Assembly: GCF_003013475.1 (NCBI RefSeq)
Contig: NZ_PXZO01000002.1
Span: 334,339 to 398,338 of the forward strand
Reading direction: 5' to 3'
From: Brevibacillus porteri
GTDB taxonomy: Bacteria > Bacillota > Bacilli > Brevibacillales > Brevibacillaceae
Length of the DNA: 64,000 nt
Position 1 is the stretch's first letter. Every line of letters starts with the position of its first letter. The notes under the pieces were generated by a model. The model was not told where the DNA came from. It was given only the letters and a program-made list of their open reading frames with translations, and ran no database searches. Shown here piece by piece: positions 24,922 through 33,854 of the stretch. The position numbers and the translations under genes are program-made.

Positions 24922-25850
24922 TCCATACCGACTCCTTCCGTAATCGCTAAGAAGACGTCTTCTAAATCTTTCTTGGAATCGCCATAGTAGACGACTGCGA
25001 CCTGCTCATCCAGCAGTTCTTGAAGCAATTCAGCTTTTTGTTGCTCCGTCCCTTGAAAGTAGAAGCGATAGCCTCCCATATACTCTGTCAATTGATGTAC
25101 ATACGGAGAGCTCGCTAACAGAAGTCCCGCTTTGTCCAAGTTCCGCAGGGCTCTTAGTTGCATCCGGCTCTGTCCTGTGTCCCGATTGCTGACCTCATGC
25201 ACAGAACCATACGCAATTAATCTACCTTTTTCGATGACACCAATATCATCACACAGCTCGGCTAGCTCCGGCAAAACATGGGAGCTGATAATAATCGTCT
25301 TGCCCATTTCGCGTAGTTGCTTCATAATCTCGCGCAATTCGATACGGGCTCGCGGGTCCAGTCCTGACGCAGGTTCATCCAAAATCAGCACGGCCGGATC
25401 ATGTACGAGACAACGTGCTAGCCCCAGGCGCTGTTGCATGCCTCGAGACAAAGAATCGACGAAAGCGTCTGCTTTGTGAGACAAATTCACCAGTTCTAAA
25501 AGATCACCGACAAGTGCCCGTCTTTTGGAGGCTGGAATTTTGTACGCTCCGGCATAAAACTCCAAATACTCCACGGCTGTCAAATTGTCATATACGCCAA
25601 AAAAATCGGGCATGTAGCCAACAGACTGGCGTACACTCGCAGGATCTTTTCGAACATTGTAGCCACATACAAATGCTTCCCCTTCACTCTGTTCCAGAAG
25701 GGTAGACAAGATAAGCATCGTGGTAGATTTTCCGGCACCATTTGGACCAATGAAACCGAACACCTTACCTGGCTCGATGGAAAGGTTCAAATCCGCCAAC
25801 GCTTGTAGATTGCCGTATCTTTTTCCTAAATGAACGGTTTCGATTACCAT
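24918..25850 (-). CDS. ABC transporter ATP-binding protein
   Basis: 310 residues. Walker A GPNGAGKST (near 36), Q-loop region GYMPDFFG, signature LSRGMQQRLGLAR, Walker B LILDEPASGLD and H-loop SSHV are all intact. A C-terminal extension of about 90 residues is typical of ATPases that pair with ABC-2 permeases. It overlaps the end of the upstream exported-protein gene and is followed by the cognate permease. Confidence 0.92.
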   Translation of the reverse strand: MVIETVHLGKRYGNLQALADLNLSIEPGKVFGFIGPNGAGKSTTMLILSTLLEQSEGEAFVCGYNVRKDPASVRQSVGYMPDFFGVYDNLTAVEYLEFYAGAYKIPASKRRALVGDLLELVNLSHKADAFVDSLSRGMQQRLGLARCLVHDPAVLILDEPASGLDPRARIELREIMKQLREMGKTIIISSHVLPELAELCDDIGVIEKGRLIAYGSVHEVSNRDTGQSRMQLRALRNLDKAGLLLASSPYVHQLTEYMGGYRFYFQGTEQQKAELLQELLDEQVAVVYYGDSKKDLEDVFLAITEGVGME

Positions 25851-28072
25851 TTCTGCACCCCCTCTACCTGGAAAATTGGCTCTGGTAGAGCTAATCGCGA
25901 CGTTCCATTGTGGGAAAAGCGAAGCAATAATGTTTGATTTGGCGTCAATATTTGCTGGAGTTCCTTATCGAGGACAAGTCTCGTCCCGCGCTCAACAGAT
26001 ATCCACCTACCGCTCTTTTGGTGGAAGTATTCGATCCGGAAAGGTTTGAATGAGCTATGATTCAGCGGTACCGTTAATCGCTTCATATTGATCGCCGCTT
26101 TATCCGTACGCAATTCAAACGTAATGCTGCCCTTCCCAAGCTGCCAAATGTAACCTGTACTGTCGAAGTCTCCTGTCATTTCATACATCTCGGCATCAAG
26201 CAGACCATATGGAAAAGTCACCAGCCCTTGTTCATTCGGCTGGAATTGAATAGGCTGCTGGATGACATTCCAGTAATGCGCTTGGTGAGGCACCTGCATC
26301 GTCATCAGAGGAAGAGGCTCTGTCGTTGTACCGATGATACTTACTTGATTCCCCTCTTCATATTCAACGACTCTTTCCTGCATTTCTTTGATTCGTTCTT
26401 CCATCGTTTGCAATTCGTTTGTTGCTTGTGGTTTTCTTGGCATAAACAAGGGCTCAAGCACACTGTCAATCTGCTTTTCTTCTCCCTTTTTCAATGGCCC
26501 AAGCGGAATTCGCTGAAAACCAATTTCAATATAGGTCTGATCGTAGGCGAACTCCGTATTGTTTTTCACGTGCCCTTGCAGACGATTCTCATTAATTCGT
26601 AAGGAAGCATCAAAAGCCCCCATGTCGTGCTTTACCCCGATACCGATTGCCTGTTTTGGTGTCAAATAGGGGAGATTACGGAAAGACAGAACCTCATCGC
26701 CCTCCATGAGTCCCTCTGGTCGATAATCATTTCGTCCGACTGTCAAAGGCAAAGCAACGATCGAAGGTTCAAGTTGAACATCGTATTCGCTTTGATCCAC
26801 CCCCAAAAACGTTGCGGCTGAGCGAACATGAGCCAGAGACTCATCTAATATGTCGATCTTGGTTACGGCGTAGCTGGTACTCGTTTTCACAACAGCAGGC
26901 TTTCCAACCGCGAAAATAGCGACGGTCAAGAAAATTCCTCCAACTGGGATGACCCCCCACGCCCATTCAGGTTTTCTCAATCTTTTCAGAACGAAGTAAG
27001 TCAATGGTGCGAGTACAATTACATATCCGCCCCACAACGCCACCATCCAGATGGGTGGAGGAGTCTGTACTTCAGGAATCTTCTTGCTCAAGTCAAGAAA
27101 AGGCCGTGTCATTTGATCCATATAAAGCTTCTCTTCAAAAATCTTCTTGGCACCATGCTGGATCATTGCATTCTGCCACAGTTGTGCATTAAACTGCCAC
27201 GATGCCAACGGCTCTGCTGTCACATCATAGTTGACAAATAGAAGTAGCCCTCTACCGTACGATTTTGACACAAACAAGGGCAAATCTCGGTTGTATACAC
27301 CGATACTGCCATTCGGTGCTACTTTCGCAATGTCATACTCACTTAATGCTTGCTGTAGCTCTCTATTACCAGCTTTTCCGGCTTCTACAGGGAGTATATC
27401 AGCGAACCGCTGGATCATCCCATCTTGATTAGGACCTGCGGAAACAACCACGATACCCCCTAACTGGATCCACTCCTTGATCGCTGCCATCTGTTGATCA
27501 TTAATCGTGGAACCACTATTGCCTGCCAGTGCTAACATGTCTATGTTTTCGTAAATCCACGATTGGTCAGGCAGCATTTGTTCCGTGAGATTTTGAACGG
27601 ACAAGGGTCGATTCATTTTGGATTGTGATTGATTGATGGCAAGGAAATGAAACGCATTGCCCTCTTCGCTGATCACCCCAATAGTGCGCCCGTCCGTTGG
27701 ATAAGGGATACGCAGCTTTTCGCTTTTGATAACTTGACCGTTTTGCGTCACCTGGACGTACCAATCATCGAGCAATATTTGGGAAGGCATATCAAAGTAC
27801 ACGGTTGTACTCTTTCCTTGCTCGAGCTTTATAGGACGCCGAAGCTTAAATTCATTATTTTTTTTGACTTGTCGCTGCGACAACTCTACAGCCCCTGTGA
27901 AATCCTGTTCTTGGCTGGTTACCTTTACGTTTAGTCTCATCCATGATTCATATTTGACGATACCACTTAAAGGTATCTCGAATTGTATGTCGACGTTGCT
28001 CTCTGCCATAGCTGGGCGTATCGAAAAGCTAAGCCATGTGATGACAAAGATTAACACCCATTTCCATCTCAT
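25844..28072 (-). CDS. Large exported membrane protein of unknown function
   Basis: 742 residues. ATG at 28072 is chosen because GGAGG stands seven bases before it; an upstream in-frame ATG at 28090 would place that site inside the coding region. An N-terminal signal (WVLIFVITWLSFSIRPAMA) is followed by a beta-rich region and a Rossmann-like segment (WIYENIDMLALAGNSG, EWIQLGGIVVVSAG). Two adjacent membrane spans lie near residues 345-400, and a long C-terminal beta-rich part with a coiled segment (TMEERIKEMQERVVEYEEG) follows. No family is named with confidence. It sits between an anti-sigma-like protein and an ABC exporter, so it may be the cell-surface part of that system. Confidence 0.75.
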   Translation of the reverse strand: MRWKWVLIFVITWLSFSIRPAMAESNVDIQFEIPLSGIVKYESWMRLNVKVTSQEQDFTGAVELSQRQVKKNNEFKLRRPIKLEQGKSTTVYFDMPSQILLDDWYVQVTQNGQVIKSEKLRIPYPTDGRTIGVISEEGNAFHFLAINQSQSKMNRPLSVQNLTEQMLPDQSWIYENIDMLALAGNSGSTINDQQMAAIKEWIQLGGIVVVSAGPNQDGMIQRFADILPVEAGKAGNRELQQALSEYDIAKVAPNGSIGVYNRDLPLFVSKSYGRGLLLFVNYDVTAEPLASWQFNAQLWQNAMIQHGAKKIFEEKLYMDQMTRPFLDLSKKIPEVQTPPPIWMVALWGGYVIVLAPLTYFVLKRLRKPEWAWGVIPVGGIFLTVAIFAVGKPAVVKTSTSYAVTKIDILDESLAHVRSAATFLGVDQSEYDVQLEPSIVALPLTVGRNDYRPEGLMEGDEVLSFRNLPYLTPKQAIGIGVKHDMGAFDASLRINENRLQGHVKNNTEFAYDQTYIEIGFQRIPLGPLKKGEEKQIDSVLEPLFMPRKPQATNELQTMEERIKEMQERVVEYEEGNQVSIIGTTTEPLPLMTMQVPHQAHYWNVIQQPIQFQPNEQGLVTFPYGLLDAEMYEMTGDFDSTGYIWQLGKGSITFELRTDKAAINMKRLTVPLNHSSFKPFRIEYFHQKSGRWISVERGTRLVLDKELQQILTPNQTLLLRFSHNGTSRLALPEPIFQVEGVQKW

Positions 28073-28086
28073 GCTTGTTCCTCCGC

Positions 28087-29163
28087 TCATTTTCGTGACG
28101 CCAAAGAGATAACCAGTTGTTGCAACTGATCATGGCGGGAGATAAGCAGTAAGTGCTTACCTTTGTTTGCCCAGGTGCCTTTGATCAACTCTTCAGATGA
28201 CTGGTTTCGCAATGGTAGCTCGCGTGTCACAAAAGGCTCTTCACTCACGTTTACTTCCATCAGCATTCCATTTGGGTGTGTATAGGTTAATCTCGTATCG
28301 GAGCTCCACGATGCCCATTGTCCCACTGCTAGCGAGGTGACTTTCCCCGTCCGCATTTCCATCAGCTGTACTTCACCGACTTTATTGAAAGCAAGCAAGC
28401 TACCATCTGGTGACCATTCAGGCTGAGAGCCTTCTACAAGCTTCCATTCTTGGAACGATACTGTGCTGCTCACCCAAATTTCTTCGACGCCATTTTTAGA
28501 GCGGGTAAAGGCAAGCGAATCATCATGTTCAGACCAGCTTGGTGAAGAGTATAATACCCCGTCTTCTTCCTTCAGCAATCGGCTGCTTCCCATACTGTAA
28601 GCCGTTGGCATCTCCACAATCCATATCCGTGATAATTTTTTACCTTGCTCGACGACTGCAATTTGCTTCCCAGAATTAGACCATGCTACCCCGGTGTATT
28701 TTCCTTCGGTTTGTGGCAGCTTGATCGTGACTGGCTTTAATTCCTCATCAATGGGAACGGTTTTCAGCTCTGCATTATTATTGATGTATGCTAGCTGAGC
28801 GGCTTTCCGATCAATATCAACAAGCTCCACAGTTGCTTGTGCTGGCAACTTAAATATTTCATTCTCTCGAACGGCAAGAGAGGAATTGTTCCACCACACA
28901 AATCCGCCTATGGCAAGGGTGAGAGCAGCAGCAGCGATTCCACTCCAAACCAATCTCCCCCATTTTTTGGGTGCGGCACTTGGAACTTTTGCCTGTTTGG
29001 CTTCGTGTTCTCTCATTTTCTGAAGCAATTGTTTTTTGAGGTCTGTTTTTAACTGATAGTTGACAGGAACCGATCCGCGCATCTGCTTCAAATGGGCTAG
29101 GAGTTGGGTTACGGTCTGATCATCCGATTGATGATCCTGGGGGTGCTTCTCCTCTTCTCTCAT
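28087..29163 (-). CDS. Membrane-bound anti-sigma-like protein with TolB/WD40-like exterior
   Basis: 358 residues. An N-terminal cytosolic part of about 85 residues (TVTQLLAHLKQMRG, KKQLLQKMREHEAKQAK) is followed by one membrane span (LVWSGIAAAALTLAIGGFVWW). About 250 outer residues follow with repeated propeller blades such as GVAWSNSGKQIAV, PSWSEHDDSLAFT and PEWSPDGSLLAF. It overlaps the sigma gene by four bases. Gene order and topology indicate an anti-sigma factor that senses an envelope signal. No zinc-binding HxxxCxxC motif is visible, so the mode of sigma binding is uncertain. Confidence 0.75.
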   Translation of the reverse strand: MREEEKHPQDHQSDDQTVTQLLAHLKQMRGSVPVNYQLKTDLKKQLLQKMREHEAKQAKVPSAAPKKWGRLVWSGIAAAALTLAIGGFVWWNNSSLAVRENEIFKLPAQATVELVDIDRKAAQLAYINNNAELKTVPIDEELKPVTIKLPQTEGKYTGVAWSNSGKQIAVVEQGKKLSRIWIVEMPTAYSMGSSRLLKEEDGVLYSSPSWSEHDDSLAFTRSKNGVEEIWVSSTVSFQEWKLVEGSQPEWSPDGSLLAFNKVGEVQLMEMRTGKVTSLAVGQWASWSSDTRLTYTHPNGMLMEVNVSEEPFVTRELPLRNQSSEELIKGTWANKGKHLLLISRHDQLQQLVISLASRK

Positions 29164-29714
29164 TCGGAGTCCCCCCTCTCATACATCTTCTGAAGTTTTT
29201 GTAATCCGCGATAAGAAATCATCTTGATACTCGATTCTGTTTTGCCGAGCACCTCAGCTACTTGACTAATTTTGAGGTCAGCAAAGTACCGGAGCATCAA
29301 CACGTCCCTTTGATCCTGCGACAACAAGTCCAGACGATCACGAAGCAGACGAACCTCTTCATTCGTCAGCGCCTGCCGTTCCGGCTGCCATGTGTCGTCC
29401 GGTTCTGCTCCTAAAAAATCTTCCTGGTCGACCGGTAACTCCCTGTTTTTCCGCATAAAATCCACATATGTATTGTGAGCAATACGAAAAATCCATGATG
29501 CGAAAGGACTTGTTCTGCTATATTGCTCGAATTTTTCTAGCGCTTTTAAAAAGACCACGGTGGTCAAATCATCGGCATCCCACGTACTTTGAACCCGGCA
29601 TCGTAAATACCGGTTGACGCGATCAAAATATTCGTCATACAGTTCCGTAAATGGACGAGATTCATAATAATCTCCGGATGATGGCCCCGACGGTTGCTTC
29701 ATAGCCATTCCCAT
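29160..29714 (-). CDS. ECF-family RNA polymerase sigma factor
   Basis: 184 residues. Region 2 shows FDRVNRYLRCRV, DADDLTTVVFLKALEKF and PFASWIFRIAHNTYVDFMRKN. Region 4 shows LSQDQRDVLMLRYFADLKISQVAEVLGKTESSIKMISYRGLQKL. There is no region 3, as expected for ECF factors. ATG at 29714 follows GAGGA. The downstream gene is a membrane anti-sigma-like protein, and an ECF-type promoter upstream suggests that the factor transcribes its own operon. Confidence 0.92.
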   Translation of the reverse strand: MGMAMKQPSGPSSGDYYESRPFTELYDEYFDRVNRYLRCRVQSTWDADDLTTVVFLKALEKFEQYSRTSPFASWIFRIAHNTYVDFMRKNRELPVDQEDFLGAEPDDTWQPERQALTNEEVRLLRDRLDLLSQDQRDVLMLRYFADLKISQVAEVLGKTESSIKMISYRGLQKLQKMYERGDSE

Positions 29715-29802
29715 TTGCGTTTTCCTCGGTTTCTTCCAGACTGAAGCATGCTCTCAGAATGGACTTTCTCCACTACATCCTGAGACTACTCTAACTAAGT
29801 AT

Positions 29803-29829
29803 TACGTATTTCTTAGGTAGAAAGTTTCA
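29803..29829 (-). promoter_or_regulatory. ECF-type promoter of the sigma/anti-sigma/ABC operon
   Basis: On the minus strand TGAAAC (29824-29829) and CGTA (29803-29806) are 17 bases apart. This is close to the TGAAAC/CGTA pattern of Bacillus ECF sigma promoters. It lies about 80 bases before the sigma start codon, which suggests autoregulation. Confidence 0.65.
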
Positions 29830-29851
29830 TAATGCGGCAAAGTTTTTTGAA

Positions 29852-31000
29852 TTATTTCCCTAATGCGGCATCTAATGCTGACTGAATGTCTTGAACAGCC
29901 TCGATTCCTACCGATAAACGTACCAATCCCATCGTGATTCCCGTTTCCTTGCGCTGCTCTTCAGAAAAAGCACGGTGAGACGTCGTAACAGGATGAGATA
30001 CACTCGTCTCCACACCTGCAAGGGACGGAGCCAACTTGATCCAGTCAAGTGCCCGGTAAAAGTCGTAGATCTTCGTCTCGTCTGCCAGAACAAAGGATAC
30101 CATTGCCCCCTGTTTTTGCCGTAAAAAAAAGAAGGTATCCGTAGGACTTGGGTAATACACTTGTCCAACTTCAGGATGCTCACGAAGAAACGCAGCGATC
30201 TGGCTGGCATTATCGCATTGACGCTCCATTCTCACTGCCAACGTTTTCAAACCACGTGATGTCAACCAGGCCTCAAAAGGACTGAGCGATACACCATAGT
30301 TGGCTACGACCTCTGTGGCACGCTTGATTGTCGCCTGTGATCCAACCAGAACACCTGACGTCACATCGCTATGTCCACCTATGTATTTGGTTCCACTATG
30401 TACCACGAGATCTGCTCCGAATGAAATGGGTTGTACCAAATACGGGGTCGCAAACGTATTATCCACCATGACGGTTAAGCCAAGACTTTTTGCTTTCTTG
30501 ATCCAGTAAGGCAAATCCGCAACTGTCAATAACGGATTGGTGATGGTCTCCAAGAAAAATAGCCGCGTAGTTGGGCGAACATGATCAGCAAGCTTTGTCA
30601 TTTGACCAAGCTGGATGCACTCGAGCTCGATTCCAAATCGCGACAGTTCCTTGTGCAGTAGAGCATAGGTACCACCATAAATTTCATGGGAAGCCAGCTC
30701 GTGATCTCCAGGAGAAAGAACGGCAAGTAAACCCGCCATGATTGCTCCCATACCGGAGGCAGCACTAACACCTGCTTCTGCGCCTTCTAAAACAGCGATT
30801 GCACGAGCCAGCTCCGCTTGGTTGGGATTGCCATTTCGGGTGTACAAGTATTCTCCCTCGCCGACGTAGTACTGTTCTACTTCCTCCAAACCATCGAAAG
30901 CAAAAACGGAGGTTTGATAAATCGGTGTAGATTTGCTCTTTACTCCCCGCAAAGGGTCATGTCCAATATGTACCGTTTTGGTCTCAAATCGCTCTGCCAC
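29852..31000 (-). CDS. Cys/Met metabolism PLP-dependent enzyme (cystathionine gamma-synthase/lyase or methionine gamma-lyase type)
   Basis: 382 residues from GTG at 31000, which has GGGTGG upstream and starts at AERFETKTVHIG like other family members. A longer in-frame reading to 31213 would add a hydrophobic stretch and lacks a ribosome site. Motifs include YTRNGNPN, SGMGAI, VDNTFATPY and the PLP lysine in HSGTKYIGGHSD, with SLGGVET-like SLAGVET and SHP near the C-terminus. The family handles cystathionine, homocysteine or methionine, and the exact reaction cannot be told by eye. It is monocistronic, and no SAM riboswitch was seen upstream. Confidence 0.88.
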   Translation of the reverse strand: MAERFETKTVHIGHDPLRGVKSKSTPIYQTSVFAFDGLEEVEQYYVGEGEYLYTRNGNPNQAELARAIAVLEGAEAGVSAASGMGAIMAGLLAVLSPGDHELASHEIYGGTYALLHKELSRFGIELECIQLGQMTKLADHVRPTTRLFFLETITNPLLTVADLPYWIKKAKSLGLTVMVDNTFATPYLVQPISFGADLVVHSGTKYIGGHSDVTSGVLVGSQATIKRATEVVANYGVSLSPFEAWLTSRGLKTLAVRMERQCDNASQIAAFLREHPEVGQVYYPSPTDTFFFLRQKQGAMVSFVLADETKIYDFYRALDWIKLAPSLAGVETSVSHPVTTSHRAFSEEQRKETGITMGLVRLSVGIEAVQDIQSALDAALGK

Positions 31001-31058
31001 ATTGATCCACCCTTTTCTCCCAATCATACCACGCGAGATTGGAAAGGAAACTAGCGGA

Positions 31059-31089
31059 TTGGCAAAAGCTCGACGATTTGTGTTATAAT
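31059..31089 (+). promoter_or_regulatory. Extended -10 promoter of the cyclophilin gene
   Basis: TGTTATAAT at 31081-31089 is a perfect extended -10 element. A TTGGCA at 31059-31064 lies 19 bases upstream as a possible -35. Confidence 0.6.
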
Positions 31090-31136
31090 TCGAAACCGAA
31101 CCACCCAACAGTATGAAACAAAGGAAGGTGCATAAG

Positions 31137-31832
31137 ATGAGAAAGTTGATCACTACTCTGTTTACATGTCTGACGGCAATCGCCTTGGTTACGGGTTGTT
31201 CTACAGGAAGCAATGAAGCTGCTCCTAATCAGCCGACTACGCCAGCAGAGAAACCAGCATCCAAAGAGCCAGCTAACCCACCGGGTCCAACGGGAGAGAA
31301 GAAATACGAGAAGGCTCCGGCTATGCAGCTTGACAAAGCAAAGGATTATCAAGCAAAAATCTCTACTTCTATGGGAGACATTACGATCGATCTGTTTGAA
31401 AAAGATGCCCCAATTGCTGTCAATAACTTTGTTTTCCTCGCAAAGGACAAGTTCTATGACGGCATCACGTTCCACCGCGTCATCAAAGACTTCATGATTC
31501 AAACAGGCGATCCATTGGGATCTGGCATGGGTGGCCCTGGTTACACGTTTGAAGACGAATTGAAAAATGGTCATAAATATGAAGCAGGCGTAGTTGCCAT
31601 GGCGAATTCCGGTAAAAACACGAATGGTAGCCAATTCTTCATTGGTTCTGGCCCTGACGTGACAGGATTGGACAACTCTCCGAATTACACGATTTTCGGA
31701 AAAGTTACGGGTGGCATGGATGTCGTTCAAAAAATTGCAGGAACGAAAGTAAAGAAAAACCCACAAACGGGTGAACCAAGTGTTCCTGAGCAAACGATTA
31801 CCATTAAATCCATTACGATTACGGAAAAATAA
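31137..31832 (+). CDS. Peptidyl-prolyl cis-trans isomerase, cyclophilin-type lipoprotein
   Basis: 231 residues from ATG at 31137, behind AAGGAAGGTG; an upstream ATG at 31113 lacks a ribosome site. A lipoprotein signal ends in LVTGC. A Pro/Lys/Glu-rich linker leads to the cyclophilin domain with FHRVIKDFMIQTGDP, GSGMGGPGYTFEDE, MANSGKNTNGSQFFI and FGKVTGGMDVV. The catalytic Arg, Phe and Gln residues are in place. It should assist folding of exported proteins outside the membrane. Confidence 0.93.
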   Translation: MRKLITTLFTCLTAIALVTGCSTGSNEAAPNQPTTPAEKPASKEPANPPGPTGEKKYEKAPAMQLDKAKDYQAKISTSMGDITIDLFEKDAPIAVNNFVFLAKDKFYDGITFHRVIKDFMIQTGDPLGSGMGGPGYTFEDELKNGHKYEAGVVAMANSGKNTNGSQFFIGSGPDVTGLDNSPNYTIFGKVTGGMDVVQKIAGTKVKKNPQTGEPSVPEQTITIKSITITEK

Positions 31833-31854
31833 GAGCAGCCTCAAACTGCACACG

Positions 31855-31890
31855 AAAGCCACTTTCTCAACGGGAAAGTGGCTTTTTTTA
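31855..31890 (+). terminator. Terminator after the cyclophilin gene
   Basis: AAGCCACTTTC pairs with GAAAGTGGCTT around a short loop and is followed by seven T residues. Confidence 0.88.
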
Positions 31891-32059
31891 TTTAGAAACA
31901 TCCGTTCATGAAAACACTTTCATAAATTGCGTGATATTGTAAATAGTTCTATGGAACCAATTCCCTCTTGAACCATTCCAATAAGACCGATAGACTTGCA
32001 AAAGACCTGATTCGCTTCCGCAATCAAAACGCAAAAAGCGAAAAGGAGTGGTTCACACC

Positions 32060-32683
32060 ATGTTGACACGAGAAGCGCCAACGCGTTTTTTCTTCTTTTT
32101 GAACAGTTTTGGCTTGATGTTGTTATGCTTATTTGTCACACCGACAAGTGCAATGGCACCACAACCAGTACAATTCCTCCCTGTTCTCGGTAGTGCAAAG
32201 GCGCCATCGGAACAAGTTTCAAAGAAGGAAAAGAAATCAACCCTATCTGCTACAGCAGTAAAACGCGAGTCTGTGCAGGTTAGTCGTGATAGTCGCCCAA
32301 AAGTGGTTCGCAATGGAAAAGTGAAGGTTTCACAGAGGGATATGGAACTGCTCGCCCGGTTAGTGTATGCGGAAGGCCGGGGAGAACCGTACGAAGGACA
32401 GGTAGCGATTGCTGCCGTTGTATTGAATCGGGTTGCTTCAGATGAATTTCCAAATACGGTACGGGAGGTTATTTATGCTCCCAATGCGTTTTCGCCTGTC
32501 CATGACGGCAATTTGACACATAAATCAAATGAAAGTACGAGAAAAGCGGTCCAGGACGCGGTGAATGGAAAGGACCCGAGCAATGGTTCCCTGTACTTCT
32601 TCAATCCGGATACGGCTACATCCAAGTGGATTTGGTCACGTCCTGTAACGGTTGAGATCGGTAACCATCGTTTTGCTCGTTAA
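32060..32683 (+). CDS. Cell wall hydrolase (SleB/CwlJ-type)
   Basis: 207 residues from ATG at 32060, behind AAGGAG; a GTG at 32048 is too close to that site. A signal peptide (LNSFGLMLLCLFVTPTSAMA) and a basic Ser/Lys linker precede the Hydrolase_2 domain. That domain has LARLVYAEGRGEPYEGQVAIAAVVLNR with the catalytic glutamate, FSPVHDG, and a WIWSRPV end. The family cleaves spore cortex or cell wall peptidoglycan during germination. There is no N-terminal peptidoglycan-binding repeat, unlike SleB. Confidence 0.88.
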   Translation: MLTREAPTRFFFFLNSFGLMLLCLFVTPTSAMAPQPVQFLPVLGSAKAPSEQVSKKEKKSTLSATAVKRESVQVSRDSRPKVVRNGKVKVSQRDMELLARLVYAEGRGEPYEGQVAIAAVVLNRVASDEFPNTVREVIYAPNAFSPVHDGNLTHKSNESTRKAVQDAVNGKDPSNGSLYFFNPDTATSKWIWSRPVTVEIGNHRFAR

Positions 32684-32993
32684 CGCGATACTTACAGAAA
32701 AAGATTTAATAATACTTTATTTTTATTTTATTGATGTTTTACTTTTGCTTGCTATGTTGTAGGTGTAAGCACTTTTTCAACGCATTGAGAAAAAGTTCGA
32801 TTATCTTCTTTGGATGACTTTTTAACGTAAGCATGTTTAGATCGATCATTCAATCTGAGTATGCCTACGCTAATAGCTTTGATTGATTGACTGTTTTGGG
32901 TGAGAGCAAACCAGTCATAGAACAATCAGTCGTTCTTTTTCTCAATCGCCCCCAATAATTAGGCATTCCCAACTGGGAATGCCCCTTTTTTTA
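32684..32993 (+). ncRNA. Structured intergenic region, candidate small RNA
   Basis: No ORF of note. A possible promoter (TTGATG 32731-32736, 16 bases, TATGTT 32753-32758) precedes several inverted repeats: ACTTTTTC/GAAAAAGT at 32771-32796, and CGTAAGCAT/ATGCCTACG near 32826-32870. A strong plus-strand terminator stands at 32962-32992. It could also be a long 3' UTR of the hydrolase gene. Confidence 0.35.
32962..32992 (+). terminator. Strong plus-strand terminator
   Basis: GGCATTCCC and GGGAATGCC form a perfect stem with a 4-base loop, followed by CC and seven T residues. It lies 280 bases after the nearest plus-strand stop codon. Confidence 0.85.
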
Positions 32994-33752
32994 TTAGAAC
33001 CCGTATATAGACATACCGCCATCAACCGAAATCGTTTGCCCCGATATGTATGAAGCTGCATCAGAGGACAAGAAAATCGCTGGTCCTACCAAGTCCTCCA
33101 CATCCCCGATTCGTCCACTCGGCGTTCGCTGCAACACCTCTTGGACGAACGCTTCGTCGCTAAGCAAGCTCTCCGTTAGTGGTGTACGGAAATACCACGG
33201 CGCGATCGCATTTACGTTGACACCAAACTTGCTCCATTCTGATGCCAGCACTCGCGTCATCTGGATGAGTCCAGCTTTGCTGGCACCATACGCGACACCC
33301 GTACGAAGTGCTACTACACCTGCGACCGAAGCAATATTGACGATTCTGCCATAGCGCTGCTCGCACATGATTTTGCCAGCAGCTTGACTCATGAAAAATG
33401 CTGCTTTCAAATTCAAATCCACTACTCTGTCCCACTCTTCTTCCGTTACTTCATGTGCTTTTTTGCGGATATTCATTCCTGCATTGTTGATCAGGATATG
33501 AACACCCCCTAGCTCTTCGACTGCTTGCTTCACAACACGGTCCGCTGCATCAGACACAGTCAGGTCAGCCTCGAAAGCCACTCCACCTTTTGCTTCAATC
33601 TCCGATACCACTTCTTGCAAATCGGAAGCTGTTCGCGAGACTACCGCAACTTCCGCACCCGCTTCTGCGATTCCCAATGCTAGTGCCTTCCCAATTCCTC
33701 TTCCTGCACCTGTTATGATTGCTTTCTTTCCATGCAAATCAAAACGTGTCAT
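32994..33752 (-). CDS. Short-chain dehydrogenase/reductase
   Basis: 252 residues. The NAD(P)-binding motif TGAGRGIGKA, the NNAG motif, the catalytic Ser of NIASVAG and the YGASK Tyr-Lys pair are all present, and the C-terminus has SGQTISVDGGMSIYG. The sequence resembles 3-oxoacyl-ACP reductase or gluconate 5-dehydrogenase members, but the substrate cannot be told. It is monocistronic and diverges from yfhH. Confidence 0.9.
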   Translation of the reverse strand: MTRFDLHGKKAIITGAGRGIGKALALGIAEAGAEVAVVSRTASDLQEVVSEIEAKGGVAFEADLTVSDAADRVVKQAVEELGGVHILINNAGMNIRKKAHEVTEEEWDRVVDLNLKAAFFMSQAAGKIMCEQRYGRIVNIASVAGVVALRTGVAYGASKAGLIQMTRVLASEWSKFGVNVNAIAPWYFRTPLTESLLSDEAFVQEVLQRTPSGRIGDVEDLVGPAIFLSSDAASYISGQTISVDGGMSIYGF

Positions 33753-33854
33753 TTTCGAACCGACTCCCCTTTCGTTTCTTTAGAGGATTCTGCATCCATC
33801 GCCTTTTCCCTTGTCTTTTGCTACAATATACCTGTATGGAAAGGGGGCAGTCCG

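Noticed and set aside
31001..31213. N-terminal extension of the Cys/Met PLP enzyme containing a hydrophobic stretch
   Set aside because: GTG at 31000 has a good ribosome site and starts where the family starts. The extension overlaps the promoter of the divergent cyclophilin gene.
31083..31901. A 272-codon minus-strand frame opposite the cyclophilin gene
   Set aside because: The plus strand encodes a complete lipoprotein cyclophilin with signal and catalytic motifs, so the antisense frame is a shadow.
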